Below are positions 63,867 to 64,000 of a stretch of DNA of 64,000 nucleotides, in pieces (within the stretch, counting starts at the first letter, position 1; each line of letters begins with the position of its first letter). Under the pieces are notes generated by a model. The model saw nothing but the letters and a program-made list of their open reading frames with translations. It had not been told where the DNA came from and ran no database searches. A program made the translations under genes and the position numbers. This DNA comes from Azospirillum rugosum (lineage in GTDB: Bacteria > Pseudomonadota > Alphaproteobacteria > Azospirillales > Azospirillaceae): the NCBI RefSeq assembly GCF_017876155.1, contig NZ_JAGINP010000015.1, positions 151,042 to 215,041 on the forward strand, written 5' to 3'.

Positions 63867-64000
63867 TTACGGGGTGCCGGCCAATCGGGCGGCCAGTGCG
63901 TCGCGCTCCGCCAGGGCGGCGGTCAGCGTCTGGTCGAGGATGTCGGACAGCGGGAAGCCGTCCGCCCCGGCCACCGCCACCGGTTCGGCCGCGCCGATGA
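63867..64000 (-). CDS. 3' end of a minus-strand gene, unknown product
   Basis: A GC3-rich open frame enters from the right edge and stops with TAA at 63867-63869. The visible 43 residues end FPLSDILDQTLTAALAERDALAARLAGTP, a helical, Leu/Ala-rich and possibly coiled-coil tail. Nothing identifies the family; the rest lies outside the window. Confidence 0.55.
   Translation of the reverse strand, partial: IGAAEPVAVAGADGFPLSDILDQTLTAALAERDALAARLAGTP

Overview
The window is very GC-rich DNA with strong G/C at third codon positions. Its gene content points to an alphaproteobacterium of the Azospirillum / Rhodospirillales type. This rests on gene families, not on a database match: a RepA_C-type replication initiator with iterons, NodP/NodQ-type sulfate activation enzymes, a NoeJ-like mannose-1-phosphate guanylyltransferase, curlin-repeat proteins and very large multidomain glycosyltransferases. 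No tRNA, rRNA, CRISPR array or insertion sequence was seen. The iteron origin at about 39.2-40.65 kb shows that this is a plasmid, megaplasmid or chromid. The combination of repA, rml genes, nodPQ and a noeJ-like gene recalls what is described for the A. brasilense pRhico (p90) replicon.

Layout. (1) 1-10.4 kb: secreted repeat proteins. Three curlin-repeat genes come first, then a small exported protein and a hypothetical protein. A large glycosyltransferase/methyltransferase pair follows. After that comes a block of small exported repeat proteins in which one gene is present twice within a ~557 bp inverted duplication (8092-8648 and 9835-10393). (2) 10.8-21.5 kb: large polytopic membrane proteins flank a plus-strand operon holding a GtrB-like glycosyltransferase, a WxcM-type FdtC-FdtA fusion, an FdtB-type aminotransferase, a YfhO-like membrane protein and a small EmrE/ArnE-like flippase. 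Its predicted product is a dTDP-Fuc3NAc-type sugar and its transfer or flipping. (3) 21.5-39.1 kb, minus strand: an ABC-type polysaccharide exporter (Wzm at 23.0-23.9, Wzt at 28.5-29.9), a giant methyltransferase / coiled coil / 38-residue-repeat / GT2 fusion overlapping wzt, a TylF-type methyltransferase, the rmlA-rmlD-rmlB-rmlC set for dTDP-L-rhamnose, a methyltransferase / coiled coil / double GT2 fusion and a GT4. (4) 39.2-40.65 kb: RepA and the iteron origin. (5) 40.7-46.2 kb, minus strand: UDP-xylose synthase, NodQ/CysNC, NodP/CysD and a GT2. (6) 46.4-64 kb, plus strand: a DUF2142 membrane protein, a second zinc-motif methyltransferase, an RgpF-like protein, ManC/NoeJ, a GT61, a GT2-GT4 fusion, a 1523-residue multi-GT2 protein, and a sulfotransferase / methyltransferase / coiled coil fusion. 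The last entry is the 3' end of a minus-strand gene.

How it fits together (inference). The region encodes synthesis, modification and ABC export of one or more surface polysaccharides built from rhamnose, Fuc3NAc-like, mannose-derived and xylose precursors. PAPS made by NodPQ could feed the sulfotransferase fusion at the right end. Three proteins join a methyltransferase to a coiled coil, which resembles the logic of chain-terminating 'molecular ruler' proteins such as WbdD. The repeat-rich exported proteins on the left may form amyloid-like fibres or other matrix components acting with these polysaccharides.
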